Shown: positions 1-11,860 of the stretch, one piece after another
Layout: each line of letters opens with the position of its first letter
Numbering within the stretch: position 1 is the first letter of the stretch
Assembly (NCBI RefSeq): GCF_029227915.1
Contig: NC_079878.1
Location: 23,397,501 to 23,461,500, forward strand
From: Hydractinia symbiolongicarpus
Lineage: Eukaryota; Cnidaria; Hydrozoa; Anthoathecata; Hydractiniidae
Direction of reading: 5' to 3'
DNA length: 64,000 nucleotides
Made by a program: the position numbers and the translations under genes
The notes under the pieces: model-generated
Seen by the model: the letters and a program-made list of their open reading frames with translations, nothing else
What the model was told of the DNA's origin: nothing
Databases searched by the model: none

Positions 1-1104
1 CGCATGAATTTTTTCTGGTTCTTTTATTATAGATTCGCATATTGCTTGAAATTCATCATCTTAGAATTATTTGATACATTCAGCACTCCAGAGACTGTAG
101 CAACTTCTTTTTTTATGGAAAAACCTGAAATAAGATAGTAGTGTACTTTTTTAATTTAAGCCTAATTTTTCACCTGGAATATTTTTTTCATTTTTTTATT
201 TGTCATTTTGTTATTTCTATATTTTGTTATGAAGGTATTATCACTATGATTTTTGACCTGTTTTACAACTAATTTCTGAGTATATAAGTCCTTACCGCAT
301 TTTTTTAATCCACAAGCTTCTGGAAAATCATAAATGCGATTGGGAATTTCACCCGGCATGAATGTATTTTTTTGATGCCATATTCTATGTGAATTCTACA
401 CAATAACCTTAAATTCGTCCAGCTCCCTCTGTGTTAATGGAATCATTACATATGCTAGGATTTGCCTATACATATAAATTGAAATATATTTTCTCCACAT
501 GACATGATTTCAAACCAGGAATAAATTATATAGAACTTTTTCTTCCCTTAAGTTTATGTATATTCTTGAATTTGTACATGATATTTGTTTTTGTTATGTT
601 TGTTAGAATTCAAAGAAACACGTATATACCTATACTTTTCTTCATTCGGCCGGAATGCCCTTGATCTTCGATCCATGCCAAGTCAGTCTTAAAATACTTC
701 TCCAAACGGTCATGGAGTTTTTCTTACCATCGTTCAATCTAGGGTTCAGAAAAAATATTCAAATAACTGGAAAATGTTTTGCTTTGATCACATATAAACA
801 ATATCATAAACCTTATTGAAAGTCGATGGCCCATAAATATGTTGGATCCTCTTAATCCCCATGATCCTGTCCTAAAAAAGCATGCATTGTGGACATCACT
901 ACAGTTTCAGTACCTTTGTCAAAACGTATATAGGCTGGAACTATACGGTGTTCGTAAAGGTATTTTAGATACCATCGGCCGATTACTTTAGGTTTTGAAT
1001 TGGTTACACAAACCTTTAACCATAGAATCTTTTTGCTTGATGTGTCGATGCAACCATAGATCGTCAAGGGAAAGGTCCAGCTTTGGAACTCCATTTACTT
1101 ATCA
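1..1104 (-). pseudogene. Integrase-core-like domain protein, C-terminal part, broken
   Basis: Read on the minus strand, 1094 to 852 encodes an open piece containing IYGCIDTSSKKILWLK and RFDKGTETVVMSTMHAFL, the start of an integrase-core-like (RNase H-fold) domain of a repeated family I know from cnidarian and vertebrate genomes. Further pieces follow in shifting frames: YGPST near 840, a DRLEKYFKTDLAWIEDQGH stretch near 710-650, RELDEFK near 430, IPNRIYDFPEACGLKKCG at about 350-290, and SGVLNVSNN with AICESIIKEPEKIHA running off the window at position 1. Several stop codons and frame changes make it a pseudogene. The matching N-terminal piece lies at 3,665-3,850, on the far side of a PIF/Harbinger element. 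The family assignment is from memory; whether it is a transposase or a domesticated host gene is not decidable here. Confidence 0.6.
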
Positions 1105-2078
1105 TGCATTAACCCTACGATTTTTGGCGACAGGAGAAACGTTTCGTTCTCTTTCCTTTTAATTTCGTAAAAGCAGCTGTTTCTTACATTGTGGCTGGTT
1201 GTTGTGATACTATCGTGGAAAGAATGGTGCCGATATTTATACCTTTACCTTCTTTGACCGATGAGTGGCTTAAAATTGCCGATCGTTTTAAAAGTAGATG
1301 GGATTTTCCGCATTCATTGGGGGCTATTGACGGCAGAGAGAATGAATGTTGCACGCATGTTGCGATTAGAAAGTCAGCAAACGCTCGTTTTATTTTAACT
1401 ATAAAAAAACACTCTAATATTGATGGCAATTGCTGGTCCAAGCTATGAATGCCTCTGGGCCAAGCTATGAATGCCTCTGGGCCGTTGTTGATTGCAACGG
1501 TCGAAATAATGACGGGGTAGTATGGAACAAATCCGCATTGCAAAAAAGCATCGAAGATGGTACAATTATACTTTCAGGGAGAGATACATTACCTGGGAAT
1601 GAGGACCTTATGCCCTACGTTTTTCTTGGATGGATACATGATGAAGCCCTACCCACAAAGTAATTTGACAATCGATAAACGGATTTATAACTATCGTCAC
1701 AGCCGTGCTCGGCGTATTTCTGAAAACTTATTTGGTCTATTGGCAAATATGTGGAGGGTATATTTTACTCCAATTTATTTATCTCCCGAAAAAGTCGAAA
1801 ACATAATTCTTACCACACTAGTATTACGCAATATGTTATGCAAGAGTAGTTCTTCAAAAAATGTCTACAGGCCCCGATCTCTAACCGACTCATACGATCA
1901 AGATGGAAATTTAGTGGAAGAAGAATGGCGAGAAGATCGCAATGAGAATTCATTTTTTTCCTTAGAAGTACCAAATACTGGTCACAATGCTACTAATTCA
2001 GCCAAACTAACAAGAGCAAACATTAAAGACTATTTGATGAGTGATGGTGCCGTTCCTTGGCAATGGCAACATTGTTGA
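1105..2078 (+). pseudogene. PIF/Harbinger transposase (HARBI1-like nuclease), decayed
   Basis: The plus strand carries successive frames of a Harbinger DDE nuclease: LRFLATGETFRSLSF near 1,113, WDFPHSLGAIDG near 1,300 (first catalytic Asp), GPSYECLWAVVDCNGRNNDG near 1,460, then MMKPYPQSNLTIDKRIYN and RRISENLFG (the region of the third acidic residue) near 1,640-1,740, ending AVPWQWQHC at a stop at 2,078. The segment that normally holds the second catalytic Asp (FLGDDAF-type motif) is missing: the text jumps from FLG to a shifted frame near 1,630. A 22-bp tandem duplication at 1,438-1,481 also breaks the frame, and an in-frame stop follows LSF. The N-terminus and left terminal repeat are absent. 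Nuclease activity is therefore not expected. Confidence 0.8.
1438..1481 (+). repeat. 22-bp tandem duplication inside the Harbinger ORF
   Basis: The unit CCAAGCTATGAATGCCTCTG plus GG occurs at 1,438-1,459 and again, identical, at 1,460-1,481. Because 22 is not a multiple of three it shifts the reading frame of the transposase. Confidence 0.95.
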
Positions 2079-2474
2079 AATACGTTGTATGAATAAAAGT
2101 GAAGCCTCAACCCCTGTAAATTACACGGAGAGTGTTAGAATCATGAAGTTATAAATTATTCACTAGTTTTACGATCGTTAACGCTTAGGAAGAAGCCTAG
2201 TAATACTATTTTGCAGGGATTGAATCTTCATCTATTGATTATTATCGTTTACTAGCAAGTATAATTTGTATATTTCCTGCTTTCCTCTTAATGTAAGTTT
2301 AAAATATGTTCCTAATACAATGATAAATATACAAGCAAGAATTAAGTATTTCTGTCTTCTGTATTTAACTTTGAAGCATTCTTGTGTAAGGTCCATTTGG
2401 ACATGGTATAACGTAGAATTGTGGGGTAGGAAGGTTCTGTGGGGTTTGTTTCTGCGAAGCTGGTGGAACATTAG

Positions 2475-3302
2475 AGTAAGCTGGAAATTTCCGCCTCAAA
2501 TAAAATGTCACTTATCCGTTTTTCAGCATTAATTATGTTACGTTTTTCTAAACCATTCAGCTTTTCTTCTACATAAACAGAAAAGCGAGAAGCCTTCAAT
2601 GGTTTTGCTTCTTCTTCGGGCTTCTTTGATGATGTTATGGCTTTTCAGTACATTTGGCTTAAAGATCTAATTTTCTCTTAGCGATGGATTTCTTTTTTGG
2701 GACAGGGACAGGATCTTCTTCTATATCAGAGTGAAGTGAAACTTTTTTTTTGCAGAGTATCCTTGCTTTTTGAACCTCTAATGGCTGAAATAAAAAAAAG
2801 CCAAACGATCGTAGTGTATCCACGTACTTCTGTAAGGTTCTGCTGTTCGTTGCCCACTCTTCGTTTTGATTTCTTTTTCTTTCTCCCGACCTAATTGAGC
2901 TCTCAGCCCATTGATCTTTGCTTTTACAGATTTTTCGTTGGTATCAAATACATCTGCAATGCTTGTGTAAGCAAGATTTTTAACATCCCGTTTTCTGTAA
3001 TCGCTGTGAAACACATCCCATAACTATGGGTTATCCTTCAAAAGTTCAAAAAACAATATCGTTTCGTCATCATCCCAATCTTTTTTGTCATTTTCTGAAT
3101 CGTCAGCTTTCCTTTTTTTTGGCTGAACTTTCTTCGCTTGCGTTTTCTTTTTGTCTTTATCATTGACAAGTGTTTCTTCAACAGGAGCATTTTTAGCAGC
3201 AGAAGAAACATTTGTCTCTTTCTTGTATTTCTCAAACGCTTTTCCTTTAACAGAATCGCTGTCTCAACTATTGCTCATCAAGGCTTCGTCTGAGTTGCTC
3301 AT
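2475..3302 (-). pseudogene. MADF/Myb-SANT-like protein of the Harbinger element
   Basis: PIF/Harbinger elements usually encode a second, DNA-binding protein beside the nuclease. On the minus strand an ORF starts at the ATG at 3,302 (MSNSDEALMSNS), continues through a Lys-rich linker, then WDDDETILFFELLKDNP and LWDVFHSDYRKRDVKNLAY, with AKINGLRAQLGREKEKE near 2,900, a MADF-type three-helix pattern. A C-terminal helix with EEKLNGLEKRNIINAEKRIS lies near 2,580-2,510. There are in-frame stops just after MSNS, between NP and LW, and frame changes near 2,850, so it is dead. It converges tail-to-tail with the nuclease remnant, as expected for the two genes of one element. Confidence 0.65.
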
Positions 3303-3423
3303 CTCTGTACTGTGATATTGACGTAATAAATACAGTCTGTTTATTTTTCACAATATTTGAAATTCGAACGTTTTAACATTCGAAGTGCATTCGATTGCAA
3401 TAGAATGACATCATTTACGCGTA

Positions 3424-3655
3424 ATGTTGGATGAAAAAGTGGTCAAACGCATCCAACACGAAAAATGTGTTGGATTAAGCTGTAAATGTTGGATGAAAAG
3501 TTTCATCGCGATCAAACTTTCATCCAACACATTTTTGCTTCCTCCAACACATATTTTTCTTCTTTTTCAAATTTCGCTTTTGGTCAAACGTGTCCAACAT
3601 TTGATACAACACCGAAAATTTTTTATGTTGGATGAAATGTTGGACACCTTTGACC
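3424..3655. repeat. Cluster of TGTTGGA motifs, probable Harbinger subterminal repeats
   Basis: About nine copies of TGTTGGA (often TGTTGGATGAAA) or its complement TCCAACA lie in 230 bp in both orientations. The outermost pair is an inverted repeat: 3,582-3,602 (GGTCAAACGTGTCCAACATT) against 3,635-3,655, matching at 20 of 21 positions. It sits beside the Harbinger genes and abuts the resumed integrase-like pseudogene, so it is probably the right terminal region of that element with binding sites for its DNA-binding protein. That role is inferred. Confidence 0.7.
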
Positions 3656-3660
3656 AAAGC

Positions 3661-3850
3661 TTTATTCTACGATCTAAAGTTCGTATGCTCCAGTGGTAAA
3701 AGGAATAGTCCTTTTTTACAAAGTCCGGAATTTTTTCTTTTTGCACGTTCTGTCTTACATACTTTTTTAAATCCTCTTTTAATTTTTTGTTGAAATTCCA
3801 AGTTCTTATCGTATCGACAATCTGCTAGCACACACGTATGTAAACAATAT
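3661..3850 (-). pseudogene. Integrase-core-like family, N-terminal fragment
   Basis: On the minus strand about 60 codons read LKEDLKKYVRQNVQKEKIPD then FVKKDYSFYHWSIRTLDR, which I recognise as the N-terminal helix-turn-helix region of the integrase-core-like family whose C-terminal half is at 1-1,104. It stops where the Harbinger-type terminal repeats begin. Roughly 100 residues between this piece and the downstream half are absent. Confidence 0.5.
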
Positions 3851-3960
3851 AAAAGACATTGCCTGAAAGCATGTTTGCACGTTTCGAACACAATCCATAT
3901 TCGAATTAATATTTCGATGGCAGCCCTGAAGGGTGCAATGCTTGATTTAAATCGAATCAA

Positions 3961-6900
3961 GTTTTAATAAAATTCAATTGTATTTAAATTGAATTCATTT
4001 TTTACTAGAAATTAAAAAAAAGGTTGCGAAGCATTCTCGCAAGTTGCAAGCAAAATGTGTTCATCAAGAACCAGAGGCGGCAATGGTCGCGGGGATATGG
4101 TCCTTGAAGCTGTTAGCACCCTCCCAATCCCTGCTGTAGTCAGGATGGGACAAAACATAGGATCATTTGACGCTCAGTTTTGCGAAAACGGCGTACTGAT
4201 TCTCTAGCGTAATTTTTATTTTGCCGAAATACAATTTTGCTACACTAGAATTTAATTTCGAGCAGCCATCCACATTCGGGAAAATTGCAAGAACTAATTG
4301 AGCAATTTAAATCACCTGCTCTGGTACATTTTTAAGAATTTCTAGGAAATGTGACAGGACTACGCGCTTTTTTTGTAAGAACAACTGTATAAGGACAGGA
4401 CCCAAATATTTTCCGATGAATAGGAACAAAACTGTTTTTACAACTAACAACCTGAGAATTTTTTTAGAAAATAAGAACAAACCAGAATCTGAATTTTCTT
4501 GCACTTTTTTTTAAACTACCGTAAAGTTTCATAAGTGAGAACAAAGTATGACTTAATTCGGAAGTTGTGTAGGCACTAAAACAACGCAAGAACAAATCAG
4601 ACGAAAACTGGTGCAGAAAATAATAAAACAAAATAGATCTTCTGGAAATTTTAATTGCATGGGTTTTAAATTTCTGAAAGCATTCTAACAATACAAAACA
4701 TTTGAAATTAACTTCCATTTTTTGTAAGTAAAAACGTGATTTTGAATCCAATCTTTTAAATCTAAAAATTTACAAAATAATAATGACAACATCCTATAGG
4801 GTTTAATTTGTTTGTTTAATCACGTCTCGCACGTAGTTAAATTACATTCTTGTCTTGTCATTAAACTTCCAGCCTTCCGAGGTGTAGCTAGATGACCTAA
4901 AAAAACAAAACAAAAACCATGAGAACCCATTAGAACCCATAAGAAAACGACAAAGAATATTTCAAAACATCATCCATGTTACAGGCATAATCACACTGAA
5001 ATTTTATAAGTTACAACAATCGTTTTTATACATAGGAGTGCACACACAAGGCCTAGTTTAATTCTAATAAATATCAGTTTGTCTGACTTATTGTAAACAA
5101 AAAAACATGTTTTTATAATAAGAAACATGATCACAAGAAACAGCGGGCTGACATTACAAGGACGTTTAACTGTAACTTAATAAAAAACAAATTAATAAAT
5201 CGATTGGTTTTGGCTGAAAAGTATTTTAAGGTTTACAAACCAATGTTCCTCTGACAAAATTTTCTTTCGTTTTCACAATTCCTTTTGGAGGAGGAAAATT
5301 TGTCCATTAGTTTATTTACTGAGTAGTATGGGTGGCAAGTGCCATTCTTCTTATAAATTTATTAATAAGTAAATGAACTCTTCCCAAACAATATAAAAAA
5401 AACTCAAGAAATTCAGCATTTGACAGTAATAATAATGCACCACAAAAAGATTTCCTGAGACTGAAAAACTCACACGCATACTAATCTAACATACTGAATA
5501 CAAAAGTTACGAAAAACACGAAATTTGGTTAAGGTCTATTATGTGGTTTCACATCCTTAAAGGGTCATTCAAGAGTAGTTTTTATGTATCATAACTTAGC
5601 TATACCACATTATTGTAAGCTCATAAAACACAATACAAAAACGTAGGGTTAGATGTGTAAAGAAAATGATGAAGCCCTAAATTTTTTTATCTTTTTAAAT
5701 ATTTTTATAGCTATATGTCCAAACTTAATCTCCCAAAAACAATAATTACATTAACGGTCGCCACCATTATCGAACAAAAGTTCACCTGGTCATTCATGAG
5801 TTTACACGTCGTACATAGCTCACTTCTTGAAAAATTTATTGCGAGGTTCGAGTGTTGAATAATTTAACAACATGCAAAAGTAGGTAAACAAAGTAAAACT
5901 TCCAGGTAAAGGCACCGTTTGATAAACTAGTTCAGATTTAGAACATATATCAGTAAAAAGATGCTAGTAGCAACAACAGTACAAAAGTTTTTAACCACAA
6001 ATGAGCAAATACCTTAAAGAATGAAGAGGTGTGTTTTATTTCCCCTGTTAGTTTTCGATTGGCAACTTAAATTTATTTCCACGATACAACAAAAAAAAGA
6101 AGCAACTTGAGTTTTAGGAAATATTTAAAAATATTATAATAAAATTCAAACAGAAAGAGTTTTTTTAATACTTGTGGATTGAATTTTCTTCTTTTGACTG
6201 TAGCTAGCTAGAGGTAGCTAGCTAATGATTCGATTGAAGAATGACAGCAAAATATATTTTCCATGGTGGCCTCAGGCACCAAAAAGTAATTTAGTTAGCT
6301 AGCTACATCAAACCAAGGAAAAAACGTAAAAATAACTTTCAAATCATCCATACCTTCGCAACTCACTTTTCTTCTGCTGCATGAAAAGGATACCACAAAC
6401 ATGCCAATTCAAGCTTATAATTTGGTACTTTAAAATCTTCTTTTTAATTAAGCGATAAATATAACACGTTTGTGCGCATTATAAACGTTCAAATTAATAT
6501 AGTGTGCCTTCAAAGAAAAGGTACTTACAAGCTTTCCAACTCGAAATATTAAGAGAAAAAGCATGCCAGCTAAGCCAATTATTATCAGGACTTGGTATAA
6601 ACTATGTAAGTCTTTCGCTTTCGGCAAACGGAAAATCGGGAAATAACGGGGGGGGGGGGGGGGTACGAAAGACGGGGGGTAGGGGGTACAAAGCCAACTC
6701 ATTGGCATTTTTAGCTAACTTTTATTACAGCTGTTCGGTCCAAACTTATTTGTTCTTGTAGACAAAAAAATAACCTACCCTTTCGTGAAAAAATATCAGT
6801 CATATTTCCTTACGCTGATTTTATATGATTTTTTTTCTATCGAAATTTTGAGAATTTCAATAATTCTCTTGGTATACTTCGCGTAGCAAACGTGCTCCAC

Positions 6901-9900
6901 AATTTCGCTTCGCAATAAGTAAATTGAAATTTAATTAAATTTTAAATTGCTATAAATTCTGATTCCCTTTTTTCAATATGGCAGTCGTGGGCCGCCATAC
7001 ACCACTTTTATTCTGTGGAATAGCTACTCAATGTGTTTAGCACAGGAATTATTAATTTAGAATTTTGTTGTAGCCAAATTGCATTTGACTACTTTTAATT
7101 TTAGCCAGAGGTGGCTAAAAAGCTGGCAAGAAAGTCCAATCTTAACATTAATATAAATAATAAAGTACCAAACTGAATAAAATTTTTAGAAGTATAGAAA
7201 TAAATAAGGCTCGCTACAGCTAGCTAGCAGGCTTTAACAGAATGTTGCCTAAAAATCCATGTGTATAGCTTAAATCTTAAAACTAGTGTGTTTAAGATTT
7301 ATACATGGCTAGAAAACGTGATGATATATTATTTACACCATGTGAAAAAATGCTGCTAAATGTACAAAGTATTTAGAAGAAAAAAAATGTAAAAAAGAGA
7401 CCTACAAACCTCAAATAAATTTCCTGCTCGAAAACTGAAAACACAAGCTACAATCTGTTCTGACAACGTCGGACCGGGTAATGACAGGCTATTTCCCGTG
7501 TTTTTATGTAAACCGAAGTTGCGATAAAAATATTTTGTAAAAAGGTATTAGGCCTATACGCATGTGTTAACAACGGACAGTCTTCTGTGTTTTTATTTAA
7601 ACCGAGGCTACATTTAAGTATTACTCTCTACGGATGTGTGACAAGTTGTATATACATACCTGTGTACAAGTGCTTAGCCCGATGTCACGATTAAGTTTTA
7701 AACTTTCACGGAAACTTATTGCCCAAAATAAAATAAAATTGACTGATTGTTTTCGCTATGATGGGGTAACAAAGAAGTTGCAGTTGAAAAATATATTACA
7801 ACCGAAACACGGACATACTGTATACCTGTATTATTCGCTCCACCAAGTGTAGAACGCCTGGTAACACAGTTACTTGTGACTGCAGCCGGCGTTTCGACGC
7901 TGGGTCTCCGGGCTACTTTTACATTATGTAGTCATAATGTGATGTTAAATGTTAATTTATGTTTAAAGACTCCTTACAGAATACTTAAACCAGAGGTTTA
8001 AATCTTGAAAAAAATTTGCTTTTATATAGATTGGGCCAGTTGTCCAAAACAGACGCACAGACAGGGATTTCTCGGTTAACTTCGATTAGCACGCAGATGT
8101 CTAACACGCAGATGTCTTTATGTTAAGCTTTTAAAAGATATGTAAAAGTGGCAGAAATTACTCTTTTCTTAAAAAAATGTTACGAGGAATTGACTTCACT
8201 GTGCCTCCCAACAAGAAAGTCTTCATGTTAGCTAGTTATTTAGAGAGCATTTGCCAGGTTGAATACGTTGTTGTGCTATAAAGTAATTCTTAACAAATAG
8301 AATGAAAAGTTAACAGCAAGGCTTTAACCTACGCGGTGTTGTAATTCGTCCGAAGAATATTACATCTGTCTAATTAATTACTATGTTCGGTTTAACTGGC
8401 GTGAAATGAAAGGCGAAAATGAATCTAAGTCATTTTGGCTCAATTTACCAACTATTTGCCGATACAAACGCACAAAAATTGAGCCTATGCGCTGGAAATG
8501 GTCGGGTTTATCATAGTATTTCTGAACGCTTGTGCCGACGCACCTAAGAATATATCGGTCGTCCTTTTCTAAACTTCCTAAAATAAATTGAATAAAACTA
8601 GTTGCACAAAAGCAAATATTTTAGTTATCCCACTCATCATTCTCCTTCTTGTGGCTTCTCTGTCTCTTTCTGATACGTGACTAGCTCGTCGCCGCTCATA
8701 TTTTATAAAAAAGCGGGCCAGCTAGTTCCAAAAAACTTCTTCGCAGATGATTTTGGGGCATTTTCACTACATTAAAGACATTTTGTTTCTTAGCATAAAA
8801 ACAGTAAATGCGCGTGTATAATCCGCCGATCTTAATGGATCACTTGTATTTTCAAGGATACAAAGTGCCCAACCTCATTTTCAAAACACAGTCAAATATG
8901 GCTTACAAATCCATAGCTACAGCCAATTGAATGCCTTTCTTAACAAATAGCATAGATGACGTCAAATATTTGTGACGTCAAATATATCGAAGAAAGTTTG
9001 TGACAACAATATTATTTTGAACTGATGATTCGAGAGAACGGTTGTAAATTGTAAACAAAAATATAAAATGAAGATTATATTTGTAGGGGGAGGAAGAAAA
9101 ATAAGGGCTGGAAAAATGTCGTTTAACATTATACGATACTGGTAAGTCATGAATAATGTTCCTGTAAACTATTTTGCGAGCTTTTGTATAAAAATGTTCT
9201 ATTTTGAAAACTGAGAAGTTTTGCTTCTCAAATCATGTACTTTTTTAGCAACATCTTATAAGCTTAAATCCTTCAAAAAAACGAGCCAACTTGTAAACAA
9301 TAGCCGACATGAAAAGTGAGTGAATGCAAATAAAAAGGAAAAGAACAAGCAACAGGGATTATCAAACAACAATACTTTCCAAACTTTCCTTAGTTTTGTA
9401 CAACAAGGCAAATGCATTTAAAGTTTGATTTCGATTGGCGCATCAGCCTAGCCAGTACACAAGTGAATTTATGCTTCCTAAGTGGATAGTCAACAACCAA
9501 TAAGCAACAGTTACACAACAGCTAAAATTCCTTATTCTTCTCAGTTCTTCATTTATTTACAATTGATAAAACTTAAATAGAATACCAACTACATTAAATA
9601 AAATGGAAAACGTAAACACTGAAACGAAAGCCATCTGATAACATTGTTGGTAAGGCATGGATAAACTTTACCAGTATATAGAAATCTTCTACACGGGAAA
9701 GATACGTCTGCATTTTTTAACCGACTGAGTGAACGAGGAAACATCTATTGCTTACCTGACTGACAGAGGTATTGTATGAACCAAAGGCTATGTTTACGTA
9801 TCGCATCGAAAACTATCATTATTTTGTTTTTTCATATTTTTTTCCCGTTTGAATAAGTTAAAAGATTAAACTAAATGAAAAAGATCTAATTTAAAAATTC

Positions 9901-9970
9901 ACTACAAAAGTAGCAATGAGTAAAATATGCTATACAAGTTTCCAATTTAAACAGTATAAAACTACTGAAT
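3961..9970. other. No gene seen; A+T-rich intergenic sequence
   Basis: Only short open frames without recognisable motifs. It holds TAGC-rich simple sequence (about 6,200-6,310), an 18-base G run near 6,650 and a hairpin at about 7,258-7,309 (arms beginning CCATGTGTATA and ending TTTATACATGG). Two TGACGTCAAATAT repeats lie near 8,958-8,985. I see no coding exon that I can support. Confidence 0.5.
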
Positions 9971-9972
9971 TA

Positions 9973-10520
9973 CAGTAGACGTCCGTTAATTCGAATGCCC
10001 CTTAATTCGAACTTTCCGTTATTTCGAACAAATTGCCAAGTCCCTTGGGTTTGGTTTAATAAAGTCTTATATTTTGAGCTGCTTAATTCGAACTCCGCCA
10101 ATTCGAACATTTCGCTAATTCGAACGATTTTTTAGTCCCGAGGATACATTATGCTCGTTAATTCGAACTTTTGTGTATCGATAAATAAAATCTTATGGGA
10201 AAATAAAAAAACGTTTTCATTTTTATTCATTTTTATTGCATCAATGGTGGCAAAATTTCTTTCAATTTATCAATTAAATTTGCATTTCCAATAAAATGAA
10301 GTTTACAAGGAGTTTGGAGGCCTTGCCCATCGCCAAGCAAACAACGTTAAAAGATTTTTATAAAAAATTGTAGTAAAGTTGTAAAAAAGTTGTATTAGCA
10401 TAAAACCTTTAAACGCTTATTGAAATTCTTGTTTTTTCTGAACTTCCGATAATCCGAACATTCGTTAATTCAAACAATTAATTTAGTCCCTTGCGTGTTC
10501 GAATTAACGGACGTCTACTG
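9973..10520. mobile_element. TA-flanked MITE, pogo/Tigger-like (Tc1/mariner superfamily)
   Basis: Perfect terminal inverted repeats: the left end begins CAGTAGACGTCCGTTAATTC at 9,973 and the right end finishes with its complement at 10,520. Both are flanked by TA (9,971-9,972 and 10,521-10,522), the usual Tc1/mariner target duplication. Subterminal AATTCGAAC motifs repeat many times near both ends (about 9,990-10,170 and 10,440-10,505). No transposase is encoded. The 548-bp size and CAGT terminus fit a non-autonomous pogo/Tigger-type element. Confidence 0.9.
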
Positions 10521-10522
10521 TA

Positions 10523-11860
10523 TATGGCAATAAAAGAAGACTCGTTGTTAATATTTAAAACCCAAGTTATTCTTATTTTGTCCTTAATAAACCTCCAAAT
10601 AAATGCAAGCCTTTTCTGATTCTGCTCGAGATTCTCTCTAACGTATAAGCCATTTTTGTAAGAACAAACTTGTAAAAACACGAAACGGAGACTTCACTAT
10701 TTAAAACAATAGCTGTTTTTTTTTCAATTATTGCTTGTAGAGGTTCTTTTTCGTTTTGTGATATGTGGCTAACGCGAGCTGGCTTATATTAGAAACAAAA
10801 AAGAGCCCTGGGGACGAGATTAGTATTTGTTCGGACAATAAAGTTTATTATTTACTTAAGTTCTGTTCCTTTTTTCTTGTTTCTTTCCCAGTTGTTGTTA
10901 ATTTTAAAATTCATTTGGTTGTTCTTAGGGCGTCTCTTCCGAAAGGAAAGCTGAAAGAAGAGAAATGCGGACGTCTTGAACAAAGGTGTGGTAGTAGAAA
11001 AAAAGTAAGCTCTGAATTTTATAAGATTGAGAAAAAATATTTTGGCAAGAAAAAAGTTATTCACGTTGAAGTTTTTATCTAAAAAATTTTACCCAAAGAA
11101 AAAAAAATTAGAAGGGTAACTTTCCCCAACTAATATGCTTATCATTTCACGAAATCTTAAATTGGTGGGTCAGACTATTCCATTCTTTTCTGTTTATTTT
11201 CATTCCCGTTCATATAAATGCGGCGATATTTTAATACTCTTCGAAATCTTGATGGTGCGCCTTAAGCCGTAATTCCACGGCTAATATTTTGAATCAAAAA
11301 TTTCTGCCGGAAAATTTTTTAAACTTATTTAAATGATAAATTCGATAAAACAACGCGCTTTTTTCTTTAAATGCATCTGTCTATTGTTTACTGTTGTCTA
11401 TTTTCTTCGCGCTCTTTTAATGAAATTAACAAATTGATATTATCTCTTCCCCATGAATGAAAAAAATTTTTGGACAAAAAGGGCAATGTATTTTTGAAGT
11501 TCATTTTGTTTATTTTTATTTCTTTTTTTTATTCCCTTTTTTTAAGTTTAAGTCGCTGTATGGAGCGGACACCATCTTTTAAGATTTGTTTTTTCATTAT
11601 TGCTCTATTAGCGATTTCAATATGAACTCTTCATGATGACGAAAATCTTTCACAATGTTATGTTCGTCGATGAGAAACTAACTAATTAAAAAATGTGTTG
11701 GTGCATGCTATGGTTTGCGTTTGATGATATCCAATGATATTGCTTCCCGAGAAATGTTTATTTATGACATCAACTTTTCCTTCTTTTTCTCTGAGGAAAT
11801 AATATAAACTTTCATGTCACCTCTCAATACTCACCGACGTGTGAATACGACTATCCAATC
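10523..11860. other. No gene seen; A+T-rich sequence
   Basis: A 105-codon open frame at 10,765-11,082 lacks recognisable domains and its start is weak. The piece CCCTGGGGACGAG near 10,807 resembles one end of the small MITEs found at about 39,930-40,460. Nothing else is supportable. Confidence 0.4.

Noticed and set aside
162-359. Short minus-strand frame as an independent gene
   Set aside because: It is one segment of the broken integrase-core-like pseudogene.
6640-6665. Long G run as a functional G-quadruplex or recombination site
   Set aside because: A single uninterrupted G tract is also a common sequencing and assembly weak point. Nothing around it supports a function.
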